A stretch of DNA of 13,653 nt from contig JBARRS010000098.1 in assembly GCA_049644345.1 (NCBI GenBank), forward strand, positions 1-13,653, written 5' to 3'. Position 1 is the first letter of the stretch. Every line of letters begins with the position of its first letter. This stretch comes from JBARRS01 sp049644345 (lineage in GTDB: Bacteria > Actinomycetota > Thermoleophilia > Gaiellales > Gaiellaceae). Shown here piece by piece: positions 1 through 6,693 of the stretch. A program made the translations under genes and the position numbers. The notes beneath the pieces were generated by a model. The model was not told where the DNA came from and did no database searches. It saw only the letters and a list, made by a program, of their open reading frames with translations.

Positions 1-87
1 GGCCTGAGCGGCCGCGCGGCTCTTCGCCGGCGAGGCGCCGTCCTTCTTCGCCGTTCTTGCAGGCGGGTTCAGCACCTTCTTGGCCAC
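1..87 (-). CDS. 5' end of an unidentified protein, cut by the window edge
   Basis: The first 29 codons of a gene that continues past the left edge. Reading begins at a GTG at 87-85. A strong Shine-Dalgarno (GGAGGA on the minus strand, 96-101) lies 8 nt before it, which decides the start. The visible N-terminus is rich in Lys and Ala (it begins MAKKVLNPPARTAKK), basic, with no signal peptide or membrane segment. Nearly every codon ends in G or C, as expected for a real gene here. A loose promoter candidate lies upstream (minus-strand TTGCGT at 159-164 and TAGAAA at 138-143, 15 nt apart). Lys/Ala-rich starts occur in many DNA-binding and ribosome-associated proteins, but too little is visible to assign a function. 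Confidence 0.6.
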   Translation of the reverse strand, partial: MAKKVLNPPARTAKKDGASPAKSRAAAQA

Positions 88-217
88 GATGGGTTTCCTC
101 CACTTCGATGACTGGGCAACGCGTGGAGCCTATTCATTTTCTACTCCCGCAACCCTTCACGCAACAGTTGGCACGAATCGCAGATCTCCGAACCGCCGCC
201 CCGAGGGTCACGCGCTT

Positions 218-1645
218 TCACTGGAATCCGATCGTCTTTTGCGATAGCGCCACGAGGCCATGGCCTGGAACGGTGATCGTGGCTGCGCCGACGGCGTCCG
301 TGCTCAAGCGCCTCAGCGCATGCAGAGCGCCGTCACCCTCGCGATTCCAAACCGCCGCAAAATAGCCGGCACCCGGTTGAAGGCCCTCGACTCGCACCTG
401 CTGAGACTGCGAACGACGATTCAGCGTCACCACTGACTGGTTGCCGTTCGGGGCGCGAAATGCGCCCACCAGCAAGTTCGAGCCGCGCCCTAGCCCAGCC
501 GCTTTCCATCCCGGCTCCGTTAGGTGGTCGAAGAGCCATGTCACGCGGTAAGTCGGCGTGCGGGCGAAGTTCTTGCTGGGGGCGTCGATCATGCCCCAGC
601 CGCCAAAGCTCGAGCCGTCCGTGCGGTAGAGCGCCCACTTGGAAAGGCCGACGCAACCGAACTGCGGCGCGAGCGCGTTGAACCAGGCGTGTTCGAAAGC
701 GGTTTCCACCATGTGCTCGACGTTCATCCCGTCGATCGTCCCTGGTTCGCCCGTGTTCGAGGCCTTCACACCGTATTCCGTCACGTAGATCGGCTTCTCG
801 ATCTTCAGTTCCGCGACCAGGTCGAGCAGGTGGCTCAGCCGCTTCTCGAACTTCTTGAAATCGCCTTGAACCCAATAGACGTGGATCGAGTAGCCATCCA
901 GCAGGCTCGCCATCTGCTCTTGCATGAACCGGAGCCAGTCGTCCTGCGATGCGATGCCGCGTTCGACGAGGTCGCCGCCCACGAGCTGGACGGCATCGCG
1001 CAACGTTGCTGAGTCATCGGCGGGATTCGGCAGGGCTCGCAACGACTCGTCGAGGTCCTCGTACAGAAGTCTGTAGAGCTCCATCGACTTCTTTGGGTCG
1101 TGCTGGTGGGCGATGTCAACCGAGTTGACCTCGTTCTGGATGGTGAGGTGAGTGATGCAGTCGTACCCGCGTCTTCGACCTTCCTCCACGATCCCGGCGA
1201 AGCCGGCCATGAGCTCCCTGCGTCCTTGCGGGTCTGGCGGGTAGGGGCCGTACCACCACGTCAGATTCAGGTTCGCACGAGCTTGCTGCGCCAGCGCGAT
1301 CGTGTTCATTAGCGCCTCGCGCTCGGCGTGGCCCTGAGGCGTCGGTGCGACAGTCTCGCGGCGGACGAAGATACGACTGTGACCGAGGTGCAGGTTGGCG
1401 ATCGTCGCTTGTAGCGCGGCGAGCTGCTCCGGTCCGATTCCGTCAGGCTCGCCCTTCGGGGTAAAGAGATCGGTGTCGAACTGCCCTCCAAACCCCCAGA
1501 GCGGATTGATGACGCCGACCTGGCTGAGGACAGGCGGAGGAGCTAAGCCAACTGTCGCGATTGAGCCCAACGCTGCTTCCAGTTGACCAGCCGAACGCAA
1601 GCCGTGACGCAGCCGCGCAAGCGCCTGGAGGATCCACTGTCTCAA
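218..1645 (-). CDS. Clan-A-type glycoside hydrolase (TIM barrel plus C-terminal beta domain)
   Basis: A 475-residue putative glycosidase. Seen: an (alpha/beta)8-like sequence with the two signature glutamates of clan GH-A retaining enzymes. The acid/base candidate is E172 in TIQNEVNS and the nucleophile candidate is E290 in YVTEYGV, 118 residues apart. An aromatic strand SKWALY (about 335-340) fits the substrate-lining Trp at the last barrel strand. Residues after about 385 look like a beta-sandwich accessory domain. The best start I see is TTG at 1645, because a stop lies in frame at 1667-1669; it has only a weak G-rich SD. No signal peptide is visible, which is odd if the substrate is extracellular. 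It lies 34 bp after the toroid gene and is the last gene of the polysaccharide operon, so trimming or release of a nascent glycan is a reasonable inference. The exact GH family (5, 30, 39 or a related one) cannot be fixed by eye. Confidence 0.8.
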   Translation of the reverse strand: MRQWILQALARLRHGLRSAGQLEAALGSIATVGLAPPPVLSQVGVINPLWGFGGQFDTDLFTPKGEPDGIGPEQLAALQATIANLHLGHSRIFVRRETVAPTPQGHAEREALMNTIALAQQARANLNLTWWYGPYPPDPQGRRELMAGFAGIVEEGRRRGYDCITHLTIQNEVNSVDIAHQHDPKKSMELYRLLYEDLDESLRALPNPADDSATLRDAVQLVGGDLVERGIASQDDWLRFMQEQMASLLDGYSIHVYWVQGDFKKFEKRLSHLLDLVAELKIEKPIYVTEYGVKASNTGEPGTIDGMNVEHMVETAFEHAWFNALAPQFGCVGLSKWALYRTDGSSFGGWGMIDAPSKNFARTPTYRVTWLFDHLTEPGWKAAGLGRGSNLLVGAFRAPNGNQSVVTLNRRSQSQQVRVEGLQPGAGYFAAVWNREGDGALHALRRLSTDAVGAATITVPGHGLVALSQKTIGFQ

Positions 1646-1679
1646 TTTGGGTGCGGCTCGCCCCGTCTAGGCACGGCGC

Positions 1680-2774
1680 CTACACCAGTTCCTGCCATGA
1701 GATCGGTGCCGCCGCGACTACGGCCATCGCGAGCGCCTGAGCAGCGAACAGCGTTGCCCAGGTGTTGAGGTGGATGGCCCCGGAATCCGGCTGGTACACG
1801 ATCGCCAGCCCCCGCTCGTCGCCACGCGCGACTTCGATCAGCCGTGTGAGGGCGCGATCGACTGCGCGGGAGCGCAAGCCGAGGGCGAGCGCGAGGCGAA
1901 CCGCTTGCGCGGTCACGTCGGACTGCTCGGGGGCCCTGCCGTGTTGCTTGCCGTTCGCCGCGAATCTCGGCAGCCCGCCCTGCTCGAGCTGATGCGTGAA
2001 GACCCATTCGACGGCCATCCTGGCGTGTCCGAGCGCGTCCTCGTCGTTGGCCGCCGTTCCCCAGATCCACAGCCCCTCGGCGGCATACAAGTGCGGGTGA
2101 AGCATGATCGTCGCCTCGCCCTCTGTTGGCATGCGCCCGTCGGCGGCCTGGAGATGCTTGACGGTTTCGATCAGCCGGGCTGAGACGGATTTGTCCGCTC
2201 TGTCTTCAAGCTCCTCGGCGAGCAGGAATGCCTGAACGAGCTTCGCGAGGTGTGGCACTCCGCGGCTCGACCAGCTCGCGCGCTCGGAGTGGGGACCCCG
2301 ACGAGAGACCGCTGAGATCGACCGGGTGGAGCGCGTCTCGTCTCGGAGGAAGCTGACGAGAAGACGGCCGGTCTCGAGGTACCGGTCGACCTCGGTGCGA
2401 CGCCCGAACGATAGAAGCCCGGCGGCGATCATCCCGAGGTCGAACAGGTAGACAGCGTTATTGTCCCACCCGTCCCTGGCGGCAAGATTGCCTGTCCGCA
2501 CTCGCTCGCTCAGCCATTCTGCTGCGCGATGCCCTGCCGAGCGTTCGCGTTCTGAGAGGGACGTCTGGCCTGCAAGGTAGGTCAGGGCGTAGCCGCTGAT
2601 CTCGGGGTAGTCGTAGGAGCGGCAGCTGTTAGCGAGGTCGAACCAGGCGACAAACGCCCCGTTCGCCCCTTGGCATGCCCCCGAGGAGATCCACGCCCGC
2701 AGCCCGGCGGATGTCGCCGCGAGCGCCTCAGGATCGTGGGCCAGGATCGTCCCGGTCGTCGGACGAGTGCTCAC
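1680..2774 (-). CDS. Alpha/alpha-toroid-like protein of a polysaccharide operon
   Basis: A 364-residue, almost entirely helical protein built of repeated helix pairs. Recurrent helix-start patterns such as YPEISGYALTYLAG, WDNNAVYLFDLGMIAAGLLSF, HLYAAEGLWIWG and NTWATLFAAQALAM resemble the alpha/alpha barrels of prenyltransferase/squalene-cyclase-like, uronyl-epimerase-C-domain or six-hairpin glycosidase folds. I do not recognise a specific family. There is no signal peptide; a mildly hydrophobic last helix (LAMAVVAAAPISW) closes the protein. It starts with GTG at 2774, inside the epimerase gene (47-bp overlap in another frame), so translation is probably coupled; the glycoside hydrolase begins 34 bp after its stop. 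Context points to a role in making or modifying a surface glycan, for example as a sugar epimerase or lyase-like enzyme. That function is inference. Confidence 0.75.
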   Translation of the reverse strand: MSTRPTTGTILAHDPEALAATSAGLRAWISSGACQGANGAFVAWFDLANSCRSYDYPEISGYALTYLAGQTSLSERERSAGHRAAEWLSERVRTGNLAARDGWDNNAVYLFDLGMIAAGLLSFGRRTEVDRYLETGRLLVSFLRDETRSTRSISAVSRRGPHSERASWSSRGVPHLAKLVQAFLLAEELEDRADKSVSARLIETVKHLQAADGRMPTEGEATIMLHPHLYAAEGLWIWGTAANDEDALGHARMAVEWVFTHQLEQGGLPRFAANGKQHGRAPEQSDVTAQAVRLALALGLRSRAVDRALTRLIEVARGDERGLAIVYQPDSGAIHLNTWATLFAAQALAMAVVAAAPISWQELV

Positions 2775-3873
2775 TGAGGGTGTCGGCGATCCGGCGTGCT
2801 GCGTGGCCGTCGCCGTACGAGTCGGTCACGCGCGCCATGCGTTCGTAGAGGATGGGGTCGGAAAGGAGCCTCATCGCCCACGTCTCGAGAACGTGTTCGT
2901 CGGTGCCTACCAGACGTGCCGTCCCGGCGGCGATGCCTTCGAGGCGCTCGGTCTTCTCCCGGATCACGAGCACGGGCTTGCCTATTGCCGTCGCCTCTTC
3001 CTGCAGCCCGCCCGAGTCGGTGATCACGAAATGACTCCTCTTCAGCAGCCAGATCATCGGCTGGTAGTCAAGCGGCGCAACCAGCGTGATGTTCTTGATC
3101 CCGGAGAGCAGGTCGCGCACGGTATGGCCGACGCTCGGATTCGGATGGACCGGACAGACGATCTGGACGTCCTCGTGCCGGCCCGCGATTGCGATCAGCG
3201 CGCCGCAAAGCTCCCCGAGAGCCTGCCGAGAGGTCTCTCTTCGGTGCATCGTTGCGACGACCACGCGCTTGCCTTCGAGTGGGATCTCGGCCAGGACCGT
3301 TCCGCCCGGCTCGAACGGGATCGCCGACACGAGCCGGAGTGCATCGATCACCGTGTTGCCTGTCACGTACAACCGGTCCCTCGAGACTCCCTCCCGATAG
3401 AGGTTGTCTGCGCTGGCGGCCGTCGGCGCGAAATGGAGATCGGCGATGACGCCGGCCACCCTACGGTTCATTTCCTCCGGCCAGGGATCGCGCTGGTCAA
3501 AGGTTCGCAGGCCCGCCTCGACGTGGGCGACGCGACAGCCGTGGTGGAAGGCGCCCAGCCCTCCCGCCATCGTCGTCGTCGTATCCCCCTGCACCAGTAC
3601 CCAGTCGGGCTCCTCCCTCGCGAGAACGTGCCGCAGCCCCGCGAGAACGCCAAGGGTCACGTCCGTGGGCGACTGGTCGTGGCTCATGACAGCGAGGTCG
3701 TAATCGGGCCGAATCCCGAAGAGATCGAGCATCTGGTCGAGCAGCGCACGATGCTGCCCGGTGACGCAGACCCGCGATTCGAAGGTTTCCTGCCGCTGCT
3801 CGAGCTCCCTAATCACGGGCGCGAGCTTGATCGCTTCGGGCCTAGTGCCGAAGACCGTTAGGACGCTGATCAT
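2728..3873 (-). CDS. wecB: UDP-N-acetylglucosamine 2-epimerase (non-hydrolysing)
   Basis: Interconverts UDP-GlcNAc and UDP-ManNAc in the cytoplasm, supplying ManNAc (or ManNAcA after oxidation) for surface polysaccharides. At 381 residues it has the normal family length. The diagnostic motifs are in order: GTRPE near residue 9, GDTTTT with D97, HVEAGLR with E119, WPEEMNRR with E133/E134, MHRRET with H210, and DSGGLQEEA at 286-294 for UDP binding. The reading frame is open a further 50 codons upstream, but homology begins at MISVLTVFGTRPE. The ATG at 3873 overlaps the glycosyltransferase stop as ATGA, so I place the start there. The 3' end overlaps the toroid gene by 47 bp. The epimerase assignment is very safe. 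The symbol follows the enterobacterial name (mnaA in Firmicutes). Confidence 0.96.
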   Translation of the reverse strand: MISVLTVFGTRPEAIKLAPVIRELEQRQETFESRVCVTGQHRALLDQMLDLFGIRPDYDLAVMSHDQSPTDVTLGVLAGLRHVLAREEPDWVLVQGDTTTTMAGGLGAFHHGCRVAHVEAGLRTFDQRDPWPEEMNRRVAGVIADLHFAPTAASADNLYREGVSRDRLYVTGNTVIDALRLVSAIPFEPGGTVLAEIPLEGKRVVVATMHRRETSRQALGELCGALIAIAGRHEDVQIVCPVHPNPSVGHTVRDLLSGIKNITLVAPLDYQPMIWLLKRSHFVITDSGGLQEEATAIGKPVLVIREKTERLEGIAAGTARLVGTDEHVLETWAMRLLSDPILYERMARVTDSYGDGHAARRIADTLSEHSSDDRDDPGPRS

Positions 3874-5087
3874 CGCGGGGATTCGATACTGCTCGACGTG
3901 TCGGACAAAGTGCCTTCCGGGGCGGCCGACACACGGGTCGGCTCGCCAAGCGATCCTCTCATGCCCGGCGTAGAGGTCAATCCTTGGTAGATCGCGAGCA
4001 GCCGCCGCGCCAGCCGGCTCCACGAGTATCGCTCGAGGGCGCGCGCTCGAGCAGCCTCGCCCAGGCTCCGGCGCCGAGGCTCGTCCTGCAAGAGCGCGAT
4101 CAAAGCCCCCGCGAGAGCGCCCACGTCGCCGGGCGGGACGGTGATCCCTATTTCCGGGGACATCACCTGCGCGTAGCCGGGGATGTCCGAGGCCACCACA
4201 GGCGTCGCGCAGCCGAACGCCCGAGCAAGCACCATCCCGAACGACTCTCCACCAAGCGAGGGTGCCGCCAACGCTTTTGCCCTCCCGAGCTCGGCGGTCA
4301 GCGGCTCACCGACAAGCACGCCGAGCAGGTCGACCCCTTCCGCCGACAGACGCTGCCGTGTCATCAGCAGCCGCACCGATTGCGGATCGGCTCCGACCAG
4401 TCGCAGGCGGGCGCCCGTCCGGCCATGCACTTCCTGCCACGCGCGCAGCAGGATCTCGAGCCCTTTGCGCGGATCGTTGCGTCCCACGCAGACAACTGTG
4501 TTCCGGCGGCCGCCCGGATCGGCCTGCGCCGGGATCGTGATCCCATTCGGGATGATCTCGTAGTCGCCTGGCAAGTGGCGGACTGCCGCTGACCGCGCCA
4601 GCTCCGAGACTGCGATCCGGTAATCGATCCTCTCCATCAGGAAGCCCCACAGCGGCAGCGCCGACCTCGTCCAACGCGATTCACCCGTCGCATGCCACGT
4701 CGCGACGATCGGGCAGCGGGCAAACGCAAGCGCGGCGACGCCGATCGCAGGCGTCATCGGCTCATGAACGTGGATCACGTCGAAGCGCTCCCGCTCGAGC
4801 AACCTCCGAATGCGAAGCGGCGCCGCCGGGGTCAGCGCGATGTGCGCCCGCGAGCCGTTCGCGGGCACCGTCACCGTGGTGCCAACCGAGACGACCCTGC
4901 CGGGTCGAGGATCACGACGGGGGGCGTCGGGGTGAAACAGCCGAGACACACCCCCCGGCGGATCGTCCCCGATGATCACCCTCGTCTCGAGCCCTAACCC
5001 CTGCAGCGCCTCCGCTTGGCCGTCGGCATGCTCGCCGACACCGCCCATGTACGACCACGAGAAGGGAGCCACGATCCCGACCTTCAT
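3870..5087 (-). CDS. GT4-family glycosyltransferase, PimA-like
   Basis: A GT-B retaining glycosyltransferase, probably moving a hexose from a nucleotide sugar to a lipid or glycan acceptor at the inner membrane face. Seen in the 405-residue protein: N-terminal MKVGIVAPFSWSYMGGV with the GGV acceptor/phosphate loop at 15-17, HVHEP at 106-110, ATWH near 130, and the hinge and donor site VGRNDPRKG at 201-209. The GGESFG motif follows at 279-284. The layout matches phosphatidylinositol mannosyltransferase PimA and its relatives. One oddity is that the second Glu of the EX7E motif is Arg289 (first Glu is E281). Residues after about 370 form a Ser/Thr/Pro-rich disordered tail. The frame is open to 5342, but homology begins at the ATG at 5087, with AGGG about 10 nt before it. 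It heads the operon and its stop overlaps the epimerase start (ATGA). Donor and acceptor are unknown. Confidence 0.92.
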   Translation of the reverse strand: MKVGIVAPFSWSYMGGVGEHADGQAEALQGLGLETRVIIGDDPPGGVSRLFHPDAPRRDPRPGRVVSVGTTVTVPANGSRAHIALTPAAPLRIRRLLERERFDVIHVHEPMTPAIGVAALAFARCPIVATWHATGESRWTRSALPLWGFLMERIDYRIAVSELARSAAVRHLPGDYEIIPNGITIPAQADPGGRRNTVVCVGRNDPRKGLEILLRAWQEVHGRTGARLRLVGADPQSVRLLMTRQRLSAEGVDLLGVLVGEPLTAELGRAKALAAPSLGGESFGMVLARAFGCATPVVASDIPGYAQVMSPEIGITVPPGDVGALAGALIALLQDEPRRRSLGEAARARALERYSWSRLARRLLAIYQGLTSTPGMRGSLGEPTRVSAAPEGTLSDTSSSIESPR

Positions 5088-5115
5088 CGGGAGAACCCTA
5101 ACTCTCCGGCATTCC
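5088..5115 (-). promoter_or_regulatory. Possible promoter of the polysaccharide operon
   Basis: On the minus strand just before the glycosyltransferase start there is a TTGTGA followed after 16 nt by TAGGGT, resembling -35 and -10 hexamers (4/6 and 3/6 to consensus). Transcription from it would begin within about 10 nt of the ATG, giving an almost leaderless message, which is common in actinobacteria. Position and spacing are the only support. Confidence 0.2.
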
Positions 5116-5138
5116 GTCACAAGCCCTCCCGCCTCCGG

Positions 5139-5167
5139 TTGACACCACCGGGGTCGTAGCAGGATCA
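5139..5167 (+). promoter_or_regulatory. Possible sigma-70-type promoter for the mini-ORF at 5217
   Basis: A perfect TTGACA hexamer sits at 5139-5144, with a weak CAGGAT 15 nt downstream at 5160-5165. It would drive the plus-strand mini-ORF and diverge from the glycosyltransferase operon. The -10 match is poor, so this is tentative. Confidence 0.3.
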
Positions 5168-5216
5168 TCGGGCAGAGCACGGTCGCCCTCGTGCCCCAAC
5201 CGAGAGGAGCCTCGCC

Positions 5217-5291
5217 ATGTTGCTGGGCCTGTACCTTCGCCTTCCTGCGGTCGCAATCGTCCTTGCGTTCGTTCTGATCGCCGCAGGTTGA
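5217..5291 (+). CDS. 24-residue hydrophobic mini-protein
   Basis: A very short ORF, ATG at 5217 to TGA at 5289-5291. It begins MLLGLYLRLP, and residues from about 11 to 23 are Ala/Val/Ile/Leu-rich, so the product would be one short membrane helix with almost no soluble part. Support for translation: an AGGAG Shine-Dalgarno at 5205-5209, exactly 7 nt before the ATG, and a perfect TTGACA about 75 nt upstream. A compact stem-loop follows at 5303-5322. Possible roles are a membrane-active peptide (type I toxin-like), a regulatory leader peptide or a small membrane-protein modulator. No family is recognised. The chance that an SD and a hydrophobic run coincide by accident is not negligible. Confidence 0.45.
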   Translation: MLLGLYLRLPAVAIVLAFVLIAAG

Positions 5292-5302
5292 AGATAGGCG
5301 TG

Positions 5303-5322
5303 CTGCCGAAGCTGTTCGGCAG
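5303..5322 (+). terminator. Stem-loop after the mini-ORF
   Basis: A perfect 8-bp stem CTGCCGAA/TTCGGCAG with a GCTG loop, 11 nt after the mini-ORF stop. No U-run follows, so it is at best a U-less terminator or an RNA-stabilising hairpin. A second small stem CCCTC/GAGGG (5342-5358) followed by TTT lies just downstream. Confidence 0.35.
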
Positions 5323-5369
5323 GCGTCAGACTTAGGGGACACCCTCGCAGATGGAGGGTTTCGGCTCAG

Positions 5370-5435
5370 CGGAGCGGACGCCGGAGTCGAACCGACCGAG
5401 CCGTGGGCTACACGACCGCACCGGTGTTGGCCGCC
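5370..5435 (-). pseudogene. tRNA(Sec)-like 3' half, copy 1 (degenerate anticodon)
   Basis: Read on the minus strand, this segment has a T arm (GTCGG, loop TTCGACT, CCGGC; 5380-5396), a long variable arm (CGTG, loop TAGCC, CACG), and a 3' acceptor-like strand ending CCGCTCC-G. The anticodon arm keeps CCGG/ACCGG, but its loop reads GGCCAAC instead of CTTCAAA, so U33 and the UCA anticodon are lost. No complementary 5' acceptor strand or D arm is found upstream. Over about 60 nt it differs from copy 3 by three substitutions and a one-base insertion. It begins about 25 nt after the stop of the coiled-coil gene. It cannot be a functional tRNA as it stands; it is a relic, an attachment-site scar, or a tRNA-like RNA element. 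Confidence 0.6.
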
Positions 5436-5461
5436 GGCAAGGGCGCCTAGACGGCAGTCGT

Positions 5462-5938
5462 TTACAGCTCGCCGTTGGTGGGTTGCCGGATCAGGGTTAC
5501 TTCCTCGTCTGGACTCGGGGGAGCCGGATTCGTACGTCCAACCTCCTGGGCGGCGCTACGAAGGTTCTCCATCAACTCGTGGAGGTTCACTTCCAACGCG
5601 CGGCGCTGGCGTTCTTTCCGTTCGACTTCGTGCCGAAGTTGGTCGTTCGCGGCAACTGTTTGCTCGAGCCGCGCCTGGAGCTCGCGCTCGCGTGCATCGA
5701 CCCGGTGGGCGCCGGCCTCGACGCTCGAGGCGAGCTTGGCGAACTCGTGCTCGGCCTTCTGCGCCCGACGACGGGTGTACCGGAGCTGCTGACGAAGCTC
5801 GTTCGCCTCGCCCTGAGCCCGGCGATGCCGTTCGGCTTCGTGCGCCAGCTCCGCTTTCGTCTGGACGAGGGCCTTTGCGAGCGAATCGACCTCCGTCGCT
5901 ATCAGAGCAAGCTCTCTGGCGAGATTCCGCTCGTTCAT
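5462..5938 (-). CDS. Coiled-coil protein of unknown function
   Basis: A 158-residue, highly charged protein. From about residue 5 to 135 it is a near-continuous run of heptads rich in Glu, Arg, Gln, Leu and Ala (for example ELALIATEVDSLAKALVQTK and RHEVERKERQRRALEVNLHE), the mark of a long coiled coil. The tail (GRTNPAPPSPDEEVTLI...) is Pro/Asp/Glu-rich and disordered. There is no signal peptide or membrane helix. The frame is open to 6118, but the upstream part only translates the antisense of the tRNA-like copy, so I start at the ATG at 5938. Its SD is weak. The stop at 5462-5464 lies right before tRNA-like copy 1. Low complexity prevents a family assignment; roles in cell-division or chromosome scaffolding are possible but unsupported. 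Confidence 0.7.
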   Translation of the reverse strand: MNERNLARELALIATEVDSLAKALVQTKAELAHEAERHRRAQGEANELRQQLRYTRRRAQKAEHEFAKLASSVEAGAHRVDARERELQARLEQTVAANDQLRHEVERKERQRRALEVNLHELMENLRSAAQEVGRTNPAPPSPDEEVTLIRQPTNGEL

Positions 5939-6046
5939 GACCCCGGGAGATTCTAGGCTCGCTCCCGAGAACCTGCCCCATCTCCCCGTACGCGCGGGCG
6001 GGTTTTGGCGTTTCCACGGAAGTGGTTTGAGACGAATGCGGCAAGT

Positions 6047-6110
6047 CGGGGGGCGCCGGAGTTGAACCGACCCACCCTGGGGTTGCCAGACCGCACCGGT
6101 TTTGAAGACC
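6047..6110 (-). pseudogene. tRNA(Sec)-like 3' half, copy 2 (UCA anticodon intact)
   Basis: On the minus strand: anticodon arm GGT-CTTCAAA-ACC with anticodon UCA (complement of 6103-6105), then a CTGG/CCAG variable-arm stem, a T arm GTCGG-TTCAACT-CCGGC (6055-6071), and acceptor strand GCCCCCC with discriminator G. The UCA anticodon in a CUUCAAA loop plus a long variable arm is typical of bacterial selenocysteine tRNA. No matching 5' acceptor strand (GGGGGGC) or D arm is found in the expected 40 nt upstream. Compared with copies 1 and 3, the variable-arm stem has changed on both strands (CGTG/CACG to CTGG/CCAG), which keeps the pairing. It lies about 50 nt after the RTX gene stop. tRNAscan-SE or the Rfam tRNA-Sec model would decide how much is intact. 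Confidence 0.6.
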
Positions 6111-6126
6111 ACGGCCAAAATCGTCC

Positions 6127-6148
6127 GCTTGCAGCGAAAGCACGGCTC
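6127..6148 (-). repeat. Conserved 22-bp block upstream of tRNA-like copy 2
   Basis: This block matches 11291-11312 at 19 of 22 positions. In both places it sits exactly 16 nt before the anticodon arm, while the 16 nt between are poorly conserved. The repeat unit is therefore longer than the tRNA-like part, about 100 nt in all. Confidence 0.6.
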
Positions 6149-6152
6149 TCTT

Positions 6153-6230
6153 TCTGTGCCCTACCCGAATCGCTCGACCCGTCGAACGCGATCGAGCTTG
6201 TCGACGAAGGCGCGGTCGATGCCTGGGCCG
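6153..6230. repeat. 78-bp segment duplicated (inverted) at 11457-11534
   Basis: This covers the last codons of the RTX gene, its stop and 8 nt beyond. Its reverse complement recurs at 11457-11534 with two differences, about 97% identity. One difference turns the TAG stop into CAG. Confidence 0.85.
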
Positions 6231-6679
6231 CCGTCGACGGAATCGGGGTAGCCGTCCCAGGCCCAGATCGTGTCGTTGCCCGGGCCGCCGTAGATCCGGT
6301 CGCGGCCGGCATCGCCCTGGAGACGATCGTTTCCCGGGCCGCCGTAGAGGACATCGTTTCCGTTGCCTCCGTTGAGCACGTCGTTCCCTGGCCCGCCGTA
6401 GAGGATGTCGTTCCCGTTGCCGCCGTCGAGGACGTCGTTTCCGGGTCCGCCGATCAGGATGTCGTTCCCGCCCATACCCTCGATCACGTCGTTGCCGCCC
6501 AGCCCGCAGATGACATCGTTGCCGGGCGTGCCGATCAGATAATCGTCGCCGGGCGTGCCGGTGATCGTGCAGGCAGGAAGCGAGCGGCGCGCGGCGTCAC
6601 TCTGTGCGGCTGCAATAAGCACGAGCGCTGCCAAGCCGACGATTACGGCTTGAATCTGTTTCGGGCGCTGTCGGTTCAT
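6161..6679 (-). CDS. Secreted RTX-repeat calcium-binding protein
   Basis: A 172-residue protein with a signal peptide (residues 1 to about 30: basic MNRQRPK, then an Ala/Leu/Val core). About a dozen glycine-rich nonapeptides of the GGxGxDxxx type follow from about residue 42 to 140, for example GGPGNDVLD, GGNGNDILY and GGPGNDRLQ. Such repeats stack into a parallel beta-roll that binds calcium between turns. The end DRAFVDKLDRVRRVERFG is a cap seen on short actinobacterial RTX proteins. The start ATG at 6679 has a good SD (minus-strand GAGGTGA). No catalytic domain and no type I exporter are present; the N-terminal signal suggests Sec export instead. The product is probably a cell-surface or extracellular calcium-binding/adhesive protein. 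The last 70 bp are duplicated elsewhere in the window. Confidence 0.88.
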   Translation of the reverse strand: MNRQRPKQIQAVIVGLAALVLIAAAQSDAARRSLPACTITGTPGDDYLIGTPGNDVICGLGGNDVIEGMGGNDILIGGPGNDVLDGGNGNDILYGGPGNDVLNGGNGNDVLYGGPGNDRLQGDAGRDRIYGGPGNDTIWAWDGYPDSVDGGPGIDRAFVDKLDRVRRVERFG

Positions 6680-6693
6680 CGCTCACCTCATCA

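Noticed and set aside
2767..3861. Plus-strand ORF of 364 codons opposite the epimerase
   Set aside because: Antisense shadow; the minus strand encodes an unmistakable UDP-GlcNAc 2-epimerase.
5351..5956. Plus-strand ORF of 201 codons
   Set aside because: Its start translates the antisense of tRNA-like copy 1 and the rest is antisense to the coiled-coil gene.
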